From positions 930,001 to 994,000 of the forward strand of contig NZ_JACHDS010000001.1 in NCBI RefSeq assembly GCF_014201195.1: a stretch of DNA of 64,000 nt, in the 5' to 3' direction. Every line of letters starts with the position of its first letter. The stretch's first letter is position 1. The notes below the pieces were generated by a model, which was given only the letters and a program-made list of their open reading frames with translations, had not been told where the DNA came from and did no database searches. The stretch is from Nocardiopsis mwathae. GTDB lineage: Bacteria; Actinomycetota; Actinomycetes; Streptosporangiales; Streptosporangiaceae. The position numbers were made by a program, and so were the translations under genes. This document shows, one piece after another, positions 33,849-43,146 of this stretch.

Positions 33849-33969
33849 GACGGCGCCGTCGGGCACACGCGGCCCGGACGGTCGGATGGCGGTCCGACCG
33901 GTCCGAGCGGATGGATGCGGTGCGCGGCGGGCGCGGCACTCCTTGAGTCAGAACCAACCAGGAGCAACC

Positions 33970-35667
33970 ATGACGCCCATTGTCCCGTCTCCGGCGGCAC
34001 CGGACGACGGACCCCCGCACCCACCCGGCACCGCGCCGCCCGTCCTCGTCGCCGGGGCCGGTCCGGTCGGCCTGTGCACCGCCCTGACCCTCGCCCGCTT
34101 CGGCGTCCCCACCCTTGTGCTGGAGGCCGCGGAGGAGCGCGGCGGCGACTACTTCAGGATGACCGGGTCCAAGGCCATCTGCTTCCAGCGCGACGTGCTC
34201 GACGCCTTCGACCGGCTCGGTGTCGCCGCCCCCCTCATCGCCGAGGGCGTCACCTGGACCACCGCGCGCACCTACTACCGGCACCACGAGGTGCGCACGG
34301 TCACCTTCCCCGCGATGGGCGGGGAGGTCCGGCTGCCCCCGTGGATCAACATCTCCCAGGCCCGCGTCGAACAGGAGCTGCTGCGCCGCGCCGCGGCCGA
34401 CCCGCTGGTCGAGATCCGCTACCGGCACGAGGTCACCGGCCTGCGCCAGGACGCGGACGGCGTCACCGTCGAGGCCGCGACCCCCGACGGCGCCGTCGCC
34501 GCCCGAGGCACCCACCTCGTCGGTGCCGACGGCCCGCACAGCACGGTGCGCCGCCTGCTCGGGGTCGGATTCCCCGGCGAATCCTTCGCCGACCGGTTCC
34601 TCATCTGCGACATCCGCGCCGACCTGCCGTTCCCCAACGAGCGCCGGTTCTTCTTCGACCCGGAGTGGAACCCGGGCCGCCAGGTGCTGGTGCACCAGTG
34701 CCCCGACTCCACCTGGCGCATCGACTGGCAGGTGCCCGACGGCTACGACATCGACGCCGAGCGGGCCACCGGAGCCCTGGACACGCGCATCCGCAAGATC
34801 GTCGGGGAGCAGCCCTATGAGATCGTGTGGTCGTCGGTGTACCGGTTCCACGAGCGCTGCGCGGAGTCCTTCCGCCGGGACCGCGTCTTCCTCGCCGGGG
34901 ACGCCGCCCACCTGTACGCCCCCTTCGGTGCCCGCGGGCTCAACAGCGGCGTGCACGACGCGGAGAACCTCGGCTGGAAGCTGGCGTGCGCCCGCCGGGT
35001 CTCCCCCGCCGCCGCCGAGCGCCTGCTCGGCAGCTACCACGACGAACGCTGGGCCGCCGCGCAGGAGAACCTGCGGGTCACCGGCGACACCATGCGGTTC
35101 CTGGTACCGCACGGTGAGGCCGACTCCCGGCGCCGCCGCGAGACCCTGGAGCGCGCCGTCACCGACCCCGCCGCGCGCGACCGGATCGACTCCGGCAAGC
35201 TCGCCGAGCCGTACTGGTACCCCGACTCGCCGCTGACCACGCCGCCCGAGGTCGCCGAGCCGATCCCCACCGAGGCCGGGCGCCCCCGGCCACCCGTTCC
35301 CGGGGTGATCTGCCCCGACGGCCCGGCCCGCGAGCCCGGCGGGGCGGGCGTCACCCGGCTGCGCCGCCTCCTGGGCCCCGGGTTCACCCTGCTGACGGCC
35401 GATGCCGGGCGCGCCCGAGCGCTGGCCGCGGCCGCCGAGGGGCTGCCGGTCGCGGTGGCGGCCCACGCCCTGGACGACATCGATGTCGACGGCGCCCTCG
35501 CCGAGGCCCTGCGCGCCGGGACCGGGACCGTCCACGTGGTCCGGCCCGACGCCCACCTGTGCGCGGTCCTCGACCTCGATGCCGCCGGGACCGCCGACAC
35601 CGAGACGGTGCTCGCCGCCGTGCGCCGAGCCTGCGGCGAGGAGGCGCCCGCCCTCATCCAGCCGTGA
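33970..35667 (+). CDS. FAD-dependent aromatic monooxygenase (MhpA/PHBH-like)
   Basis: 565 residues from the ATG at 33970, with AGGAG 6 bases upstream. FAD-binding GxGxxG is in VLVAGAGPVGLCTALTLARF (about 24-43). The DG motif is in HLVGADGPHSTVRRLL. The GD motif is in VFLAGDAAHLYAPFGARGLN. A C-terminal thioredoxin-like domain (about 440-560) is typical of MhpA and phenol-hydroxylase relatives. It should hydroxylate an aromatic acid using NAD(P)H. Next to homogentisate dioxygenase, the likely product is homogentisate from a hydroxyphenylacetate, which is inference from context. Confidence 0.88.
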   Translation: MTPIVPSPAAPDDGPPHPPGTAPPVLVAGAGPVGLCTALTLARFGVPTLVLEAAEERGGDYFRMTGSKAICFQRDVLDAFDRLGVAAPLIAEGVTWTTARTYYRHHEVRTVTFPAMGGEVRLPPWINISQARVEQELLRRAAADPLVEIRYRHEVTGLRQDADGVTVEAATPDGAVAARGTHLVGADGPHSTVRRLLGVGFPGESFADRFLICDIRADLPFPNERRFFFDPEWNPGRQVLVHQCPDSTWRIDWQVPDGYDIDAERATGALDTRIRKIVGEQPYEIVWSSVYRFHERCAESFRRDRVFLAGDAAHLYAPFGARGLNSGVHDAENLGWKLACARRVSPAAAERLLGSYHDERWAAAQENLRVTGDTMRFLVPHGEADSRRRRETLERAVTDPAARDRIDSGKLAEPYWYPDSPLTTPPEVAEPIPTEAGRPRPPVPGVICPDGPAREPGGAGVTRLRRLLGPGFTLLTADAGRARALAAAAEGLPVAVAAHALDDIDVDGALAEALRAGTGTVHVVRPDAHLCAVLDLDAAGTADTETVLAAVRRACGEEAPALIQP

Positions 35668-35737
35668 CCGGGCCCGGCGCGACAGCGGCGCCGGGCCGGG
35701 AGGACGCCCGAGGACAACCGAGAGAAAGGCACGGACG

Positions 35738-36907
35738 ATGCCGTACTACCGCGCGGTCGGGGAGATCCCCCGCAAGCGCCACACCGTCTTCCGCAGGCCC
35801 GACGGGGGCATCTACGCCGAGGAGCTGATGGGGGAGGAGGGCTTCTCCTCCGACTCCTCGCTGCTCTACCACCGGTTCCTGCCCACCGCCATCGTCAAGA
35901 CCGAGCCCGTGGACGTCCCGCCGGACCTGGTCGGCACCACCCCGAACATGCCGCTGGCGCCCCGGCACTTCAGGACCCAGGAGCTCACGACCAACGGCGA
36001 CATGGTCGAGGGGCGCCGGCTGCTCGCCGGGAACGGCGACGTGCGCATCGGCTTCGCCCGCACCGATGTGCCCAGCGGCCTCTACCGCAACTCCGTGGGC
36101 GACGAGACCGTCTACATCCAGTCCGGGTCGGTCCGCTTCGAGTCCACCTACGGCGTGATCGAGGCGGGGGAGGGCGACTATGTCACCATCCCTACCGGGA
36201 CGATCCACCGCTGGGTCCCGCACGGCACCGTCACGGCCCTGACGATCGAGGCCTCCGGGCACATCCGCCCGCCCAAGCGCTACCTGTCGTCCTACGGGCA
36301 GTACCTGGAGCACGCGCCCTACTGCGAGCGCGACCTGCGCGGCCCGTCGGGGCCGCTGGTGGTCGAGGGGGAGGAGGCCGAGACCGCCACCCCGGTGCTG
36401 GTACGCACGCGTGGCGGGCTGACCCGGATGACCTTCGCCCACCACCCGTTCGACGTCGTGGGCTGGGACGGCTACCTGTACCCCTACGCCTTCAACATCC
36501 ACGACTTCGAACCGATCGTGAAGAAGACGCACGCGCCACCGCCCGTGCACCAGACCTTCGAGGGCCCCAACTTCGTGGTGTGCTCGTTCTGCCCGCGCCC
36601 GTTGGACTACCACCCCGAGGCCGTGCCCATCCCCTACAACCACCACAACGTGGACAGCGACGAGTTCATGTACTACGTCGCCGGGGACTACGCGGCCCGC
36701 GCGGGGTCGGGCATCGACATCGGGTCCATCTCGCTGCACCCCGCCGGGTTCACCCACGGGCCGCAGCCGGGCGCGGTCGAGGCGTCCCTCGGTGCGCGGG
36801 AGACCACCGAGATGGCGGTCATGATCGACACCTTCCGCCCCCTGGACATCGGCCCGGCCGGGCGGGAGTCGGAGGACCCGAACTACGCGTGGACCTGGGC
36901 GCGGTGA
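35738..36907 (+). CDS. hmgA: Homogentisate 1,2-dioxygenase
   Basis: 389 residues, the shorter bacterial form (eukaryotic HGO about 445). The C-terminal cupin has the Fe ligand pair in YNHHNVDSDEFMYY (H303 and E309) and a third His (H340) in HPAGFTHGPQPG. RPLDYHPEAVPIPYNHHN is highly characteristic. It opens the homogentisate ring to maleylacetoacetate. The TGA stop overlaps the ATG of the next gene. Together with fumarylacetoacetase downstream, it defines the homogentisate pathway. Confidence 0.93.
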   Translation: MPYYRAVGEIPRKRHTVFRRPDGGIYAEELMGEEGFSSDSSLLYHRFLPTAIVKTEPVDVPPDLVGTTPNMPLAPRHFRTQELTTNGDMVEGRRLLAGNGDVRIGFARTDVPSGLYRNSVGDETVYIQSGSVRFESTYGVIEAGEGDYVTIPTGTIHRWVPHGTVTALTIEASGHIRPPKRYLSSYGQYLEHAPYCERDLRGPSGPLVVEGEEAETATPVLVRTRGGLTRMTFAHHPFDVVGWDGYLYPYAFNIHDFEPIVKKTHAPPPVHQTFEGPNFVVCSFCPRPLDYHPEAVPIPYNHHNVDSDEFMYYVAGDYAARAGSGIDIGSISLHPAGFTHGPQPGAVEASLGARETTEMAVMIDTFRPLDIGPAGRESEDPNYAWTWAR

Positions 36908-37839
36908 TGACGGGCCGAACGGGGACGGCGGAGACGCCCGCGCAGACGCTGCTGCGCGGGCTGGTCGACGACGCGGGACTGTTCCCGCCCACGGCGCTGT
37001 CGATGCCGCAGGCCGTCGAGCGGCACCGGTCCGACCGGATCGTCGCCCACCCCATGCTCACCCACCGCTTCCTGTGCCCGGCGGGCCGCTGGGACGAGCT
37101 GTGCCGGCGGCTCTCCGACGTCGGCTGGCCCGAGGGCGACCCGGAGACGGACGACCGGGCGGCGGGCGGCGGGGGGCCGGGGCCGGGCGAACGCCTCGAC
37201 GTGGGGCTCATCCTGCCGCCGGAAGCAGGGGCCACCGGCATGCTGCCGGAACCCGACCCGCGGATCCGGGTCACCCACTGCGAGATCCCGGCCGACGCGG
37301 CCGACATCCGCAAGGCCGCCCACCTGCTGCGGAGCGTGGAGATCGGCGCGCAGGCGCGCACGGTCTACTTCGAGCCGCGGCGCGGTCCGGGGTGGTTGGG
37401 GGCGGTGGAGGTGCTGGCCGGGGCGCGGCCGCTGGGCGTCAAGGTCCGCTGCGGCGGGGTGCGCTCCGACCTGTTCCCCAGCATTCCGGAGCTGGAGGCG
37501 TTCATCACCGCGTGCCGCGACCACGACGTGCCGTTCAAGGCGACGGCCGGGCTGCACCACGCGGCCCGGCACACCGACCCGAAGACGAGGTTCACCCACC
37601 ACGGGTACCTCAACCTGCTGCTGGCCACCGCGGTGGCGGCCGACGGCGGCGGCAGCGCGGAGGTGCGCTCCGCCCTCGCCGAGACCGATGAACGGCGGCT
37701 GGCCCGCGAGATCCGCGCCCTGGATCCGGCGGTGGCCGAGCGCGCCCGGGAGCTGTTCACCGCCTACGGGTCGTGCAGCACCGGCGACCCGGTGCGGGAC
37801 GCCGGGCGGCTGGGCCTGCTGGGGTCCTGGGAGATATGA
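36907..37839 (+). CDS. Conserved-looking protein of unknown function inside the homogentisate operon
   Basis: 310 residues; the family is not recognised. The ATG at 36907 overlaps the hmgA stop (TGATG); a GTG one codon earlier is also possible. Notable stretches are LLRGLVDDAGLFPPTALSMP, LGVKVRCGGVRSDLFPSIPE and PFKATAGLHHAARHTDPKTR, followed by FTHHGYLNLLLA. Runs such as KVRCGG and KATAGLHH read like strands of a TIM-barrel-like enzyme with buried Lys and His residues. No membrane helix is evident. It sits between hmgA and fumarylacetoacetase, where the missing maleylacetoacetate isomerase step lies. That makes an isomerase or accessory role possible but unproven. Confidence 0.78.
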   Translation: MTGRTGTAETPAQTLLRGLVDDAGLFPPTALSMPQAVERHRSDRIVAHPMLTHRFLCPAGRWDELCRRLSDVGWPEGDPETDDRAAGGGGPGPGERLDVGLILPPEAGATGMLPEPDPRIRVTHCEIPADAADIRKAAHLLRSVEIGAQARTVYFEPRRGPGWLGAVEVLAGARPLGVKVRCGGVRSDLFPSIPELEAFITACRDHDVPFKATAGLHHAARHTDPKTRFTHHGYLNLLLATAVAADGGGSAEVRSALAETDERRLAREIRALDPAVAERARELFTAYGSCSTGDPVRDAGRLGLLGSWEI

Positions 37840-37885
37840 GCCGGCGGCACAGGCACCGCGCCGCAGCGACCCGAAAAGGAGAAAA

Positions 37886-39082
37886 GTGACGACAACGTGG
37901 GTACCCGGGGCCGACGCGTCCGGGTTCGGAGCCGACAACCTGCCCTACGGCGTGTTCTCCCGAGGCGGAGCCGAGCCGAGGGTGGGTGTGCGGGTGGGCG
38001 ACTACGTCCTCGACCTGGCCGGGGCCCTGGGCGATCCGGAGTTCTTCGCCGCCTCGCTCAACCCGTTCATGGCGCGCGGGTCGACGACGTGGCGGTCGGT
38101 GCGGGCCAAGCTCACCGGGATGCTGACCTCGGAGGAGGGGCGGCCGGCGGCCGAGCCGCACCTGGTGCCCCTCGCCGAGGCCGAGCTGCGCATGCCCTTC
38201 GAGGTCGCCGACTACGTCGACTTCTACTGCTCGCTGGAGCACGCCTCCAACGTCGGCCGGATCTTCCGGCCCGACGAGGCGCCGCTCAAGCCCAACTGGA
38301 AGCACCTTCCGGTCGGGTACCACGGCAGGTCCGGGACGGTGGTGAAGTCGGGGACCGACATCGTGCGGCCCACCGGGCAGCTCAAGCCCAGGGGCGCCGA
38401 GGAGCCGCTGTTCGGGCCGAGCGCGCGCCTGGACATCGAGGCCGAGCTGGGCTTCGTCGTGGGGACGCCGACCCCGCTGGGGCGCAGCGTGCCGGTCGGC
38501 GACTTCGCCGAGCACGTGTTCGGCGCGGTGCTGGTCAACGACTGGAGTGCCCGCGACATCCAGGCCTGGGAGTACGTCCCCCTGGGCCCGTTCCTCGGCA
38601 AGTCGTTCGCCACGTCGGTGGCCCCCTGGGTGGTGCCGCTGGAAGCCCTGGGGGCGGCCCGCTTCGCCGGGCGTGCCCAGGACCCCGAGCCGCTGCCCTA
38701 CCTCAAGCGGGTCGCGGACTGGGGGCTCGACCTCGCTTTCGAGGTGGAGCTGAACGGCGAGGTCGTCTCGCGGCCGCCCTACGCGGCGATGTACTGGACG
38801 CCGGACCAGATGCTGGCCCACCTGACCTGCAACGGCGCCTCACTGCGCACCGGCGACCTGTACGCGTCGGGCACGGTCTCCGGTGCGGAGCGCGGCCAGC
38901 GGGGCTCCCTGCTGGAGCTCAGCTGGGGCGGCGGTGAACCGCTGGCCTTCGCGGACGGGTCCACCCGCACCTTCCTGGAGGACGGGGACACGGTCCGGAT
39001 CTCGGCGACCGCCCCCGGCATGGGCGGCGGCTCCATCTCGCTGGGCGAGGTCACCGGAACGGTGCGGTCGGCCGGACGGTAG
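37886..39082 (+). CDS. fahA: Fumarylacetoacetase
   Basis: 398 residues from the GTG at 37886, with AAAAGGAG about 5 bases upstream. The N-terminal SH3-like domain (about 1-115) has LPYGVFSRGGAEPRVGVRVG. The catalytic FAH domain has DYVDFYCSLEHASNVGRIFR, KPNWKHLPVGYHGRSGTVV, LDIEAELGFVVG and VNDWSARDIQAWEYVPLGPF, the last two carrying metal-binding Glu and Asp residues. It cleaves fumarylacetoacetate to fumarate and acetoacetate, the last step of the pathway. A terminator follows 19 bases after the stop. Confidence 0.94.
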   Translation: MTTTWVPGADASGFGADNLPYGVFSRGGAEPRVGVRVGDYVLDLAGALGDPEFFAASLNPFMARGSTTWRSVRAKLTGMLTSEEGRPAAEPHLVPLAEAELRMPFEVADYVDFYCSLEHASNVGRIFRPDEAPLKPNWKHLPVGYHGRSGTVVKSGTDIVRPTGQLKPRGAEEPLFGPSARLDIEAELGFVVGTPTPLGRSVPVGDFAEHVFGAVLVNDWSARDIQAWEYVPLGPFLGKSFATSVAPWVVPLEALGAARFAGRAQDPEPLPYLKRVADWGLDLAFEVELNGEVVSRPPYAAMYWTPDQMLAHLTCNGASLRTGDLYASGTVSGAERGQRGSLLELSWGGGEPLAFADGSTRTFLEDGDTVRISATAPGMGGGSISLGEVTGTVRSAGR

Positions 39083-39101
39083 CGGAGAAGCGAAGAGGCA
39101 G

Positions 39102-39127
39102 AGGGGGACCGCTGAGGCGGTCCCCCT
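39102..39127 (+). terminator. Intrinsic terminator of the homogentisate operon
   Basis: AGGGGGACCGC pairs with GCGGTCCCCCT around tgag (11 bp), 19 bases after the fumarylacetoacetase stop and before the convergent gene end at 39150. It may work in both directions. Confidence 0.85.
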
Positions 39128-39149
39128 GTGTACCGCTGGGCACCAATGG

Positions 39150-40481
39150 TCATTCCTCTTCGCCGACGGTGATCTGGTTGCCGAGGCTGATCGACATGCC
39201 CGGCAGGGTCCACGGCATGGTGCTGATCGCGGCCAGTCCGCGCTTCTTCTTTTTCTTCACCTTCGTCTGCGTCTGCGGCGCGTGGTCGGCGTCGTCCATG
39301 AAGAAGTGGTCGCTGTCGAAATCGCCGTGGTCGACGATGAAGTCGGCGTCGTCCGTCTCCACGATGAGGGTGCCCTCAAGGGCCCAGTCGAGCGTCTCCC
39401 AGATCGCGTCGATAAGGCTGTCGAGGCGGTCACCGTCGGAGTCGGAGTCGGAGCGCCGCTCCTGGAACTGCTCGGCGCAGGCGGCGACGGCCGCGGTGCG
39501 GGCCGACTCGGTCGCCCCCTTCCAGGCGTCGGCGAAGGCCGCCCGGTCGGCGGTGCCGCGCTCGTCCTGGTCGGGGCCGAGGAACTCGTCGACCAGGCAG
39601 GTCAGCACCTTGTCCGCGGTGAGGCCGGGCGGCAGCGGCGGAATGGTGTCCGGAGCGTCGGGGAGCGGCATCCCCGGCTTGGACTCGGTGGCCTGACCCT
39701 GACCACCGGGCTGCTCAGCCGCGGGACCCTGCGACGGCTTGGGCAGCTTCGGTGCTTTGGGCGTCGTGGGCGATCCGGAGGCCTCGGGGAGCTCCGGAGC
39801 GCCGGACGCCTGGCCGGCCGGCTCCTGGGGTTGACCGGACGCGGAGGACTCGGGCGACTGTTCGGCCGCGCCGCCGAGGCCCGGCGGCGCGGCACCCTGT
39901 TCGCCGGAGGGTGCCTCCAGCGTGGGTCTGCTGCCGGACAGCTTCTGCTTCTTCACGGCGGAACCGAGCTTCATCAGCTCCGCGCGGTCCCACTTCGACG
40001 GCCGCAGGTAGGTGATGACGCCGACGCCGGGCTCCTCGATCCAGAAAAGGTCGCCCGTTTTCGCCGACAGGTAGGCCTCCCGGCCGTTATTGTCGACTTT
40101 CTCCAGCACGTCGTCGCGGAGGTGCCCGTACTCGTCCTTCCTCAGGTCGTCGAGCGTCTTCAGGGATCCCTTGCGGACGACACCGACCTTGCCGTAGAGG
40201 GCGTCGACCCCGCGGGTCCAGGCGATGAACGACGAGCGCTCACCCTTCTTCCTGATGGAGGACTTCGCGTGGATCCCGTGCCGCTCCAACCCCGGCGGCA
40301 GGTAGGTGATCTCGAATCCGTCGAGCGCGTAGTGCGACGCCTTCTGCTCGATCACCGGCCACGCGAGTCCGGCCGGGTCCTCCTCGGTGGCCGCCACGCC
40401 GCCGCCGAGGGCGCCGAAACCGGCCAGGGAGATGCTGGTGGCGCCTGCGAGCGCGATCCACCTCTTGTGGTGCTTGCGCAT
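39150..40481 (-). CDS. Exported protein of unknown function
   Basis: 443 residues from the ATG at 40481 (GAGAGG about 9 bases upstream); the frame extends further upstream without support. The N-terminus MRKHHKRWIALAGATSISLA is a signal peptide, cleaved probably after GGGVAA. A folded domain (about 40-170) contains ASHYALDGFEITYLPPGLER and DLFWIEEPGVGVITYLRPSK. A Pro/Ala/Gly/Gln-rich linker follows (about 180-290). A C-terminal domain has a Cys pair (CLVDEF, AVAACAEQF), an Asp-rich stretch with DSDSDGD and DHGDFDSDHFF, then TKVKKKKKR. I do not recognise a family. Confidence 0.75.
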   Translation of the reverse strand: MRKHHKRWIALAGATSISLAGFGALGGGVAATEEDPAGLAWPVIEQKASHYALDGFEITYLPPGLERHGIHAKSSIRKKGERSSFIAWTRGVDALYGKVGVVRKGSLKTLDDLRKDEYGHLRDDVLEKVDNNGREAYLSAKTGDLFWIEEPGVGVITYLRPSKWDRAELMKLGSAVKKQKLSGSRPTLEAPSGEQGAAPPGLGGAAEQSPESSASGQPQEPAGQASGAPELPEASGSPTTPKAPKLPKPSQGPAAEQPGGQGQATESKPGMPLPDAPDTIPPLPPGLTADKVLTCLVDEFLGPDQDERGTADRAAFADAWKGATESARTAAVAACAEQFQERRSDSDSDGDRLDSLIDAIWETLDWALEGTLIVETDDADFIVDHGDFDSDHFFMDDADHAPQTQTKVKKKKKRGLAAISTMPWTLPGMSISLGNQITVGEEE

Positions 40482-40744
40482 ACTTCGACCTCTCGTTTGA
40501 CTACGGAGTGTTGCAACTATGGGACACTGAGTGTGTGCAATTGTCGCCACAACCAAAAATCGCACACGACGTGTCCAATTGCTCACAATGAGTGGTACGT
40601 GTCGCGAGTTCACCCGCTGGATGCCGATACACCCTGGCGTGTTCCCGGCGGTGGCACCGCGGGCTCGCCTTGCCGACACCCATCGGTAACCACGCGTGAA
40701 CATGCTGGAGCGGACAGTGAACCGGTACTTGCGGAGGGAATGGC

Positions 40745-41683
40745 ATGATCCGACGGCTCGGAATCGTCAGCGTCGCCACGATGCTGGCGCTGGCCACCGG
40801 TGGCGGCAGCGCGGTCGCAGCCGCCGTGCCCGAGACCCTGGAGCGGCAGAGAGCACATCGCCCCGTCCTCGACGTCGCCCACCGGGGCGCATCCGGCTAC
40901 GCGCCGGAGAACACCCTCGCCGCGATCGACAAGGCCGCCTCGCTCGGCGCCACCACCGTGGAGCTCGACATCCAGCGGACCAAGGACCACAAGCTCGTGG
41001 TCATCCACGACACCACCCTGCGGCGGACCACCGACGTGGCCAAGGTCTTCCCGGACCGCGCCCCCTATAACGTCGGCGACTTCACGCTGCGTGAGATCAA
41101 GCGGCTCGACGCCGGCTCCTGGTTCGACCGCTCCTTCGCCGGGGAGAAGGTGCCCACGCTGCAGGAGGCGCTCGACCGGCTCCGCCGCCACCGGGTCAAC
41201 TTCCTGCTGGAGATCAAGGCCCCCGTGCTCTACCCGGGGATCGAGGACCAGATCGCGCAGACCATCAAGAGCAACCCGTACTGGCTGGTGCCCGACGGGC
41301 GCGGCGGGTACGAGAAGCTGGTCATCCAGAGCTTCGACCGGGACAGCGCCCGGCGCTCCAAGGAGCGGCTGCGTTCGATCCCGCACGGCATCCTCGGCCG
41401 GGTCGCCGAGAACGACCTCGCCCGCTACAGCTCCTGGGCCGACCAGATCAACCCCAACCACACCACCATCGACGCCGCCTACGTGCGCAGGGTGCACGCC
41501 GCCGGCATGGAGGTGCACACCTACACCATCAACGAGCCCGGCGACATGCGCCGGGCGATCGCCATGGGCGTCGACGGGATCATCTCCGACTACCCCGACA
41601 GGCTGCGCCAGGTCATCCGGGAGCAGCGGTCCGACCGGGGGCCGCAGGAGGAGCCCCGGGAGCGCACGCCTCTGCTGCCCTGA
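40745..41683 (+). CDS. Secreted glycerophosphodiester phosphodiesterase
   Basis: 312 residues. A signal peptide (about 1-26, ending SAVAAA) precedes a GDPD TIM-barrel domain. LDVAHRGASGYAPENTLAA carries the catalytic HR(G) and Glu, TTVELDIQRTKDHKLVVIHD the second Glu/Asp set and catalytic His, and GMEVHTYTINEPGDMRRAI with GVDGIISDYPDRL closes the barrel. It hydrolyses glycerophosphodiesters to glycerol-3-phosphate outside the cell, for phosphate or carbon recovery or teichoic-acid turnover. GGAGGG lies 6 bases before the ATG. Confidence 0.93.
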   Translation: MIRRLGIVSVATMLALATGGGSAVAAAVPETLERQRAHRPVLDVAHRGASGYAPENTLAAIDKAASLGATTVELDIQRTKDHKLVVIHDTTLRRTTDVAKVFPDRAPYNVGDFTLREIKRLDAGSWFDRSFAGEKVPTLQEALDRLRRHRVNFLLEIKAPVLYPGIEDQIAQTIKSNPYWLVPDGRGGYEKLVIQSFDRDSARRSKERLRSIPHGILGRVAENDLARYSSWADQINPNHTTIDAAYVRRVHAAGMEVHTYTINEPGDMRRAIAMGVDGIISDYPDRLRQVIREQRSDRGPQEEPRERTPLLP

Positions 41684-41716
41684 CACCGGCGCCCCACCTC
41701 CCCGCGGCCCCACCAC

Positions 41717-41741
41717 CCCCGCCGCTCCGTCCGCGGCGGGG
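41717..41741 (+). terminator. Hairpin terminator after the GDPD gene
   Basis: CCCCGCCGC pairs perfectly with GCGGCGGGG around tccgtcc, 33 bases after the stop. No T-run follows, as is common in high-GC actinomycetes. Confidence 0.65.
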
Positions 41742-41828
41742 CGGCGGTTCGGCGGCCCCCGAGCGGCACCGGGGGCCGCCGCCTGCTGGAATGGGGGCGG
41801 CAGCACAGGCACGACGACGGAGTGGGCC

Positions 41829-43085
41829 GTGGAACGCGTTCGGTTGGACATCCCCGAGGAACGGATCGACTGGCGGGCGAAGGGCTTCTGGTGGCCCGGC
41901 CCCGCCGTCACCACCGAGGAGTTCGCGGCCCGGCGGCCGCACCTGTTCGACGGGTCCTTCACCTGGCCCGTGATGGTGGCGCGGCGCACCGCGCTGGACG
42001 GCAACATCGCGGCGCTGGCCGACTTCGCCCGCGCCCACGGCCTGGCCTTCGCCCCGCACGGCAAGACCACCATGGCGCCCCGGCTGTTCCAGGCCCAGTT
42101 CGACGCCGGTGCCTGGGGGCTCACCGCCGCCACCGCCCACCAGGTGCTCGCCTACCGGCGCTTCGGCGTGCCGCGGGTGCTGCTCGCCAACGAACTCCTC
42201 GACCCCACCGCGCTGCGGTGGATCGTCGGCGAGCTGGACCGCGACCCCGGCTTCGACTTCCTCTGCTACGTCGACGGCGCCGAGGACGGCCCCGGCCTGC
42301 GCCGCGCCGCCGCGGCCGCCGCCGACCGCCCCGAAGGGCGTCCGCTGCGGGTGCTCGTGGAGCGCGGCTTTCCCGGGGGCCGCACCGGCTGCCGCGACCG
42401 CGGCGCCCTGCTGTCGGCCGCCGCGGCCGTCGCGGCCGCACCCGGCCTGGAACTGGCCGGGGTCGCCGCCTACGAGGGCGGGCTGGACACCCGCGACGCC
42501 GTCGGCGACCTGGTGCGCGCGCTGGTCGCCGACGCACTGGCGATGCGGGACCGGGGACTGACCGCGGACCGGCCCGTGGTGTCGGTGGGCGGCAGCGCCT
42601 GGTTCGACGTGGTCGCCGAGGAACTGGGCGGGCGCGGTGACGTGTGGCCGGTCCTGCGCAGCGGCGCCTACGTCGCCCACGACGACGGCCTCTACCGCGA
42701 CACGACCCCCTTCCGCCGCACCGCCCCGGCCGACGGGCCGCTGAGCGCCGCACTGGAGATCTGGGCGCAGGTGTCCTCGGTGCCCGAGGAGGGACTGGCC
42801 ATCGCGACGGTCGGCAAACGCGAGGCCAACTTCGACGCCGGGTTCCCGGCCCCCCGGCTGCTGCGCCGCGCCGACGGGCGGATCGAGGACGCGTCGGCGA
42901 TCGAGGTCACCGGGCTCAACGACCACCACGCCCACCTCAGGCTGCCCGCCGACCTCCGGCCCGAGCCGGGCGACCTGGTGATGTTCGGGATCTCCCACCC
43001 CTGCACCGCGTTCGACCGCTGGCGCTTCATCCCGGTGGTCGACGACACCCACACCGTCGTCGACGTCCTGACCACCTACTTCTAG
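41829..43085 (+). CDS. PLP-dependent D-serine dehydratase-like/amino-acid deaminase enzyme
   Basis: 418 residues from the GTG at 41829 (GGAG 7 bases upstream). An alanine-racemase-like N-terminal barrel has the PLP lysine in GLAFAPHGKTTMAPRLFQAQ. The D-serine dehydratase-like C-terminal domain ends with GLNDHHAHLRLP and GDLVMFGISHPCTAFDRWRF, whose His and Cys match the zinc-binding pair of eukaryotic-type D-serine dehydratase. The expected reaction is deamination of a D-hydroxy amino acid. The substrate is not certain. A long palindrome follows the stop. Confidence 0.88.
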   Translation: MERVRLDIPEERIDWRAKGFWWPGPAVTTEEFAARRPHLFDGSFTWPVMVARRTALDGNIAALADFARAHGLAFAPHGKTTMAPRLFQAQFDAGAWGLTAATAHQVLAYRRFGVPRVLLANELLDPTALRWIVGELDRDPGFDFLCYVDGAEDGPGLRRAAAAAADRPEGRPLRVLVERGFPGGRTGCRDRGALLSAAAAVAAAPGLELAGVAAYEGGLDTRDAVGDLVRALVADALAMRDRGLTADRPVVSVGGSAWFDVVAEELGGRGDVWPVLRSGAYVAHDDGLYRDTTPFRRTAPADGPLSAALEIWAQVSSVPEEGLAIATVGKREANFDAGFPAPRLLRRADGRIEDASAIEVTGLNDHHAHLRLPADLRPEPGDLVMFGISHPCTAFDRWRFIPVVDDTHTVVDVLTTYF

Positions 43086-43099
43086 CCACGCCCCCGTTT

Positions 43100-43146
43100 C
43101 CCCTCCCTCCCTCGTCGATCTCCGAGATCGACGAGGGAGGGAGGGG
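43100..43146. repeat. 47-bp near-perfect palindrome between convergent genes
   Basis: Arms at 43100-43121 and 43125-43146 (22 bp) are exact reverse complements around ccg. It lies 14 bases after one stop and immediately before the other (43147), so it likely terminates both transcripts. Its centre GATCTCCGAGATC matches the core of the repeats at 23727-23796 and 24666-24688. Confidence 0.88.
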
